From an uncultured Clostridia bacterium (GTDB lineage: Bacteria; Bacillota; Clostridia; Oscillospirales; Acutalibacteraceae): DNA of 64,000 nt. Under the pieces are notes generated by a model, which saw only the letters and a program-made list of their open reading frames with translations, did no database searches and was not told the origin of the DNA. The translations under genes and the position numbers were made by a program. Positions within the stretch are counted from its first letter, which is position 1. Each line of letters begins with the position of its first letter. This document shows positions 63,207 through 64,000 of the stretch, one piece after another. The stretch lies in assembly GCA_945787805.1 (NCBI GenBank), contig CALZID010000003.1:62001-126000 (forward strand), in the 5' to 3' direction.

Positions 63207-63590
63207 TTACATATCCTGAGAAACAGCTTCATCCTGTGTAACATCTTCACTCTGCGTCTGATTTTCTCTCATTTCTAACTGTTCTTCATAGGCCTTAAGA
63301 ACAACGCTATTGAGTTCAGCACGAGCTTCTGATGAAATTGGATGGCATACATCTGAATATTTCTGTTCACCATCTTTTGTGTACTTGCTCTGTGGCATTG
63401 ATACGAAAAGACCTTTTTTAGATTCAATTACCTTTACTCCGTGAAAAGCAAAAGCATCAGAAATCGTGATACTTGCAACTGCCTTCACATTACTGTCCTC
63501 ATAATCAACCATCTGTGTGATTTTTGCTTTGATATTAAGTGAAGATTTCTGTTTGTTTGTGTTCTTAAAATTTGATTTTTTGTTTGCCAT
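63207..63590 (-). CDS. SpoVG-like septation/regulatory protein
   Basis: 127 residues. The SpoVG fold is seen in IKAKITQMVDYEDSNVKAVA, ISDAFAFHGVKVIESKKGLF and VSMPQSKYTKDGEQKYSDVC. These are small nucleic-acid-binding proteins. The copy has an acidic tail (about 100-127) and belongs to the element; it is not the chromosomal spoVG. AGGAT-type ribosome site. Follows the DUF3846 gene by 15 bases. Confidence 0.88.
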   Translation of the reverse strand: MANKKSNFKNTNKQKSSLNIKAKITQMVDYEDSNVKAVASITISDAFAFHGVKVIESKKGLFVSMPQSKYTKDGEQKYSDVCHPISSEARAELNSVVLKAYEEQLEMRENQTQSEDVTQDEAVSQDM

Positions 63591-63605
63591 AATGACTATC
63601 CTTTC

Positions 63606-63962
63606 TTAACCATAATAAATTGTGAATCCCATATCATTCTGAACATCTTCTTCGAGGATTTCTTCAGGTTCGGAGAAGCGTTCCATATATTTTTGTACTT
63701 CTTCATCTGTAAGGGAACAGAAGTCATCTTCTGTCAATCCCACCACAAAGAAAGAGCCAGCGATAATTGAAGAACCATTACCGATACGGCGATTACCATC
63801 AAGACCGATGAGTTTACCTTCTTCGTTACATATGATGGCAGTACCATCCTCGTTATAAACAAGTTCGATAAGACCACCAACTGCTTTCTGTTCAGCATCA
63901 AGTGTATGTTCGATTTCAGAAACAAAAGGTTTTCTGTGTGGTTCAACATACAAAATTTGCAT
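63606..63962 (-). CDS. DUF3846-domain protein
   Basis: 118 residues. MQILYVEPHRKPFVSEIEHT, VGGLIELVYNEDGTAIICNE and GSFFVVGLTEDDFCSLTDEE are typical of DUF3846, found in many conjugative elements; function unknown. AGGA spaced about 7 bases precedes the ATG. The same frame is open without a stop from the ATG to the window edge (DESLVHKQDNL reads through), so this may instead be the C-terminal domain of a longer protein. Confidence 0.78.
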   Translation of the reverse strand: MQILYVEPHRKPFVSEIEHTLDAEQKAVGGLIELVYNEDGTAIICNEEGKLIGLDGNRRIGNGSSIIAGSFFVVGLTEDDFCSLTDEEVQKYMERFSEPEEILEEDVQNDMGFTIYYG

Positions 63963-64000
63963 CAGGTTGTCCTGTTTGTGAACAAGTGATTCGTCAAAGT

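Larger units (their letters stand above)
22523..64000. mobile_element. Integrative and conjugative element, Tn1549-like, left portion
   Basis: The stretch from tRNA-Arg to the window edge contains integrase, excisionase, a sigma-like regulator, cargo (agr, Rhs, OmpA cassette), coupling protein, primase, relaxase with accessory protein, VirB4, VirB6-like, PrgI, a pilin-like protein, adhesin, SpoVG and DUF3846 genes. This combination is characteristic of Clostridial Tn1549/CTn-type elements (family knowledge). The left boundary is placed at the tRNA 3' end. The right boundary lies beyond 64000. Confidence 0.88.

Overview
The window reads as the chromosome of a low-GC Gram-positive Clostridium-class bacterium, most likely an Oscillospiraceae/Ruminococcaceae-type gut commensal (inference from gene content, not from an rRNA gene). 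Supporting signs are purine-rich Shine-Dalgarno sites, a T-box before pheS, sigma-A promoters, the short form of argC, a sialic-acid lyase and epimerase pair, a Gram-positive agr-type circuit and a Tn1549-like conjugative element.

Bases 1-22522 are core chromosome. On the minus strand lie pheS-pheT with a T-box leader, a giant two-domain secreted phosphoesterase, a lone ABC ATPase and a flavin-reductase-like protein. On the plus strand follow a small XRE regulator, endonuclease III and an unrecognised membrane protein. Then comes a complete arginine cluster argG-H-C-J-B-D-F, preceded by ARG-box-like palindromes and interrupted by palindromic and tandem repeats. A MITE-like element separates argF from a convergent sialic acid pair. 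tRNA-Met and tRNA-Glu, tRNA-Glu fragments, a four-helix-bundle protein, a GNAT acetyltransferase and tRNA-Arg complete the region.

From tRNA-Arg(ACG) to the right edge is the left part of an integrative and conjugative element (at least 41 kb; its right end is outside the window). It opens with a tyrosine integrase, an excisionase, a GC-richer structured intergenic region and a sigma-like regulator. Next is an agr-type quorum-sensing locus: agrD-agrB with an XRE regulator and a zinc-ribbon protein on the minus strand, and another XRE regulator, an AgrA-like regulator and an AgrC-like kinase on the plus strand. AgrD is only 46 codons. A 2102-residue secreted Rhs protein with a hydrophobic C-terminal tip and a possible immunity partner lies immediately downstream. 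The agrD and rhs upstream regions share a 31-bp operator-like block, suggesting that the peptide circuit controls the Rhs effector.

Downstream are an orphan Rhs fragment, a REP array with its RAYT transposase, a candidate small RNA, and a four-gene cassette of coiled-coil, four-TM and OmpA-like proteins followed by an SMC/ABC-type ATPase. These last genes look like cargo, possibly defence.

From 44 to 64 kb, nearly all genes are on the minus strand and form the conjugation machine: VirD4-type coupling protein, TOPRIM primase, MobP-type relaxase, MobC-like protein, an oriT candidate, NlpC/P60 hydrolase, VirB4 ATPase, a separate VirB4 N-terminal domain, PrgI, TrbL/VirB6, a pilin-like small protein, a SpaA/Cna adhesin, a CAP lipoprotein, SpoVG and DUF3846. 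A PBECR4-like gene in this region has a consensus promoter and a roughly 180-nt structured leader. All family names come from motif recognition by eye; no database search was possible.
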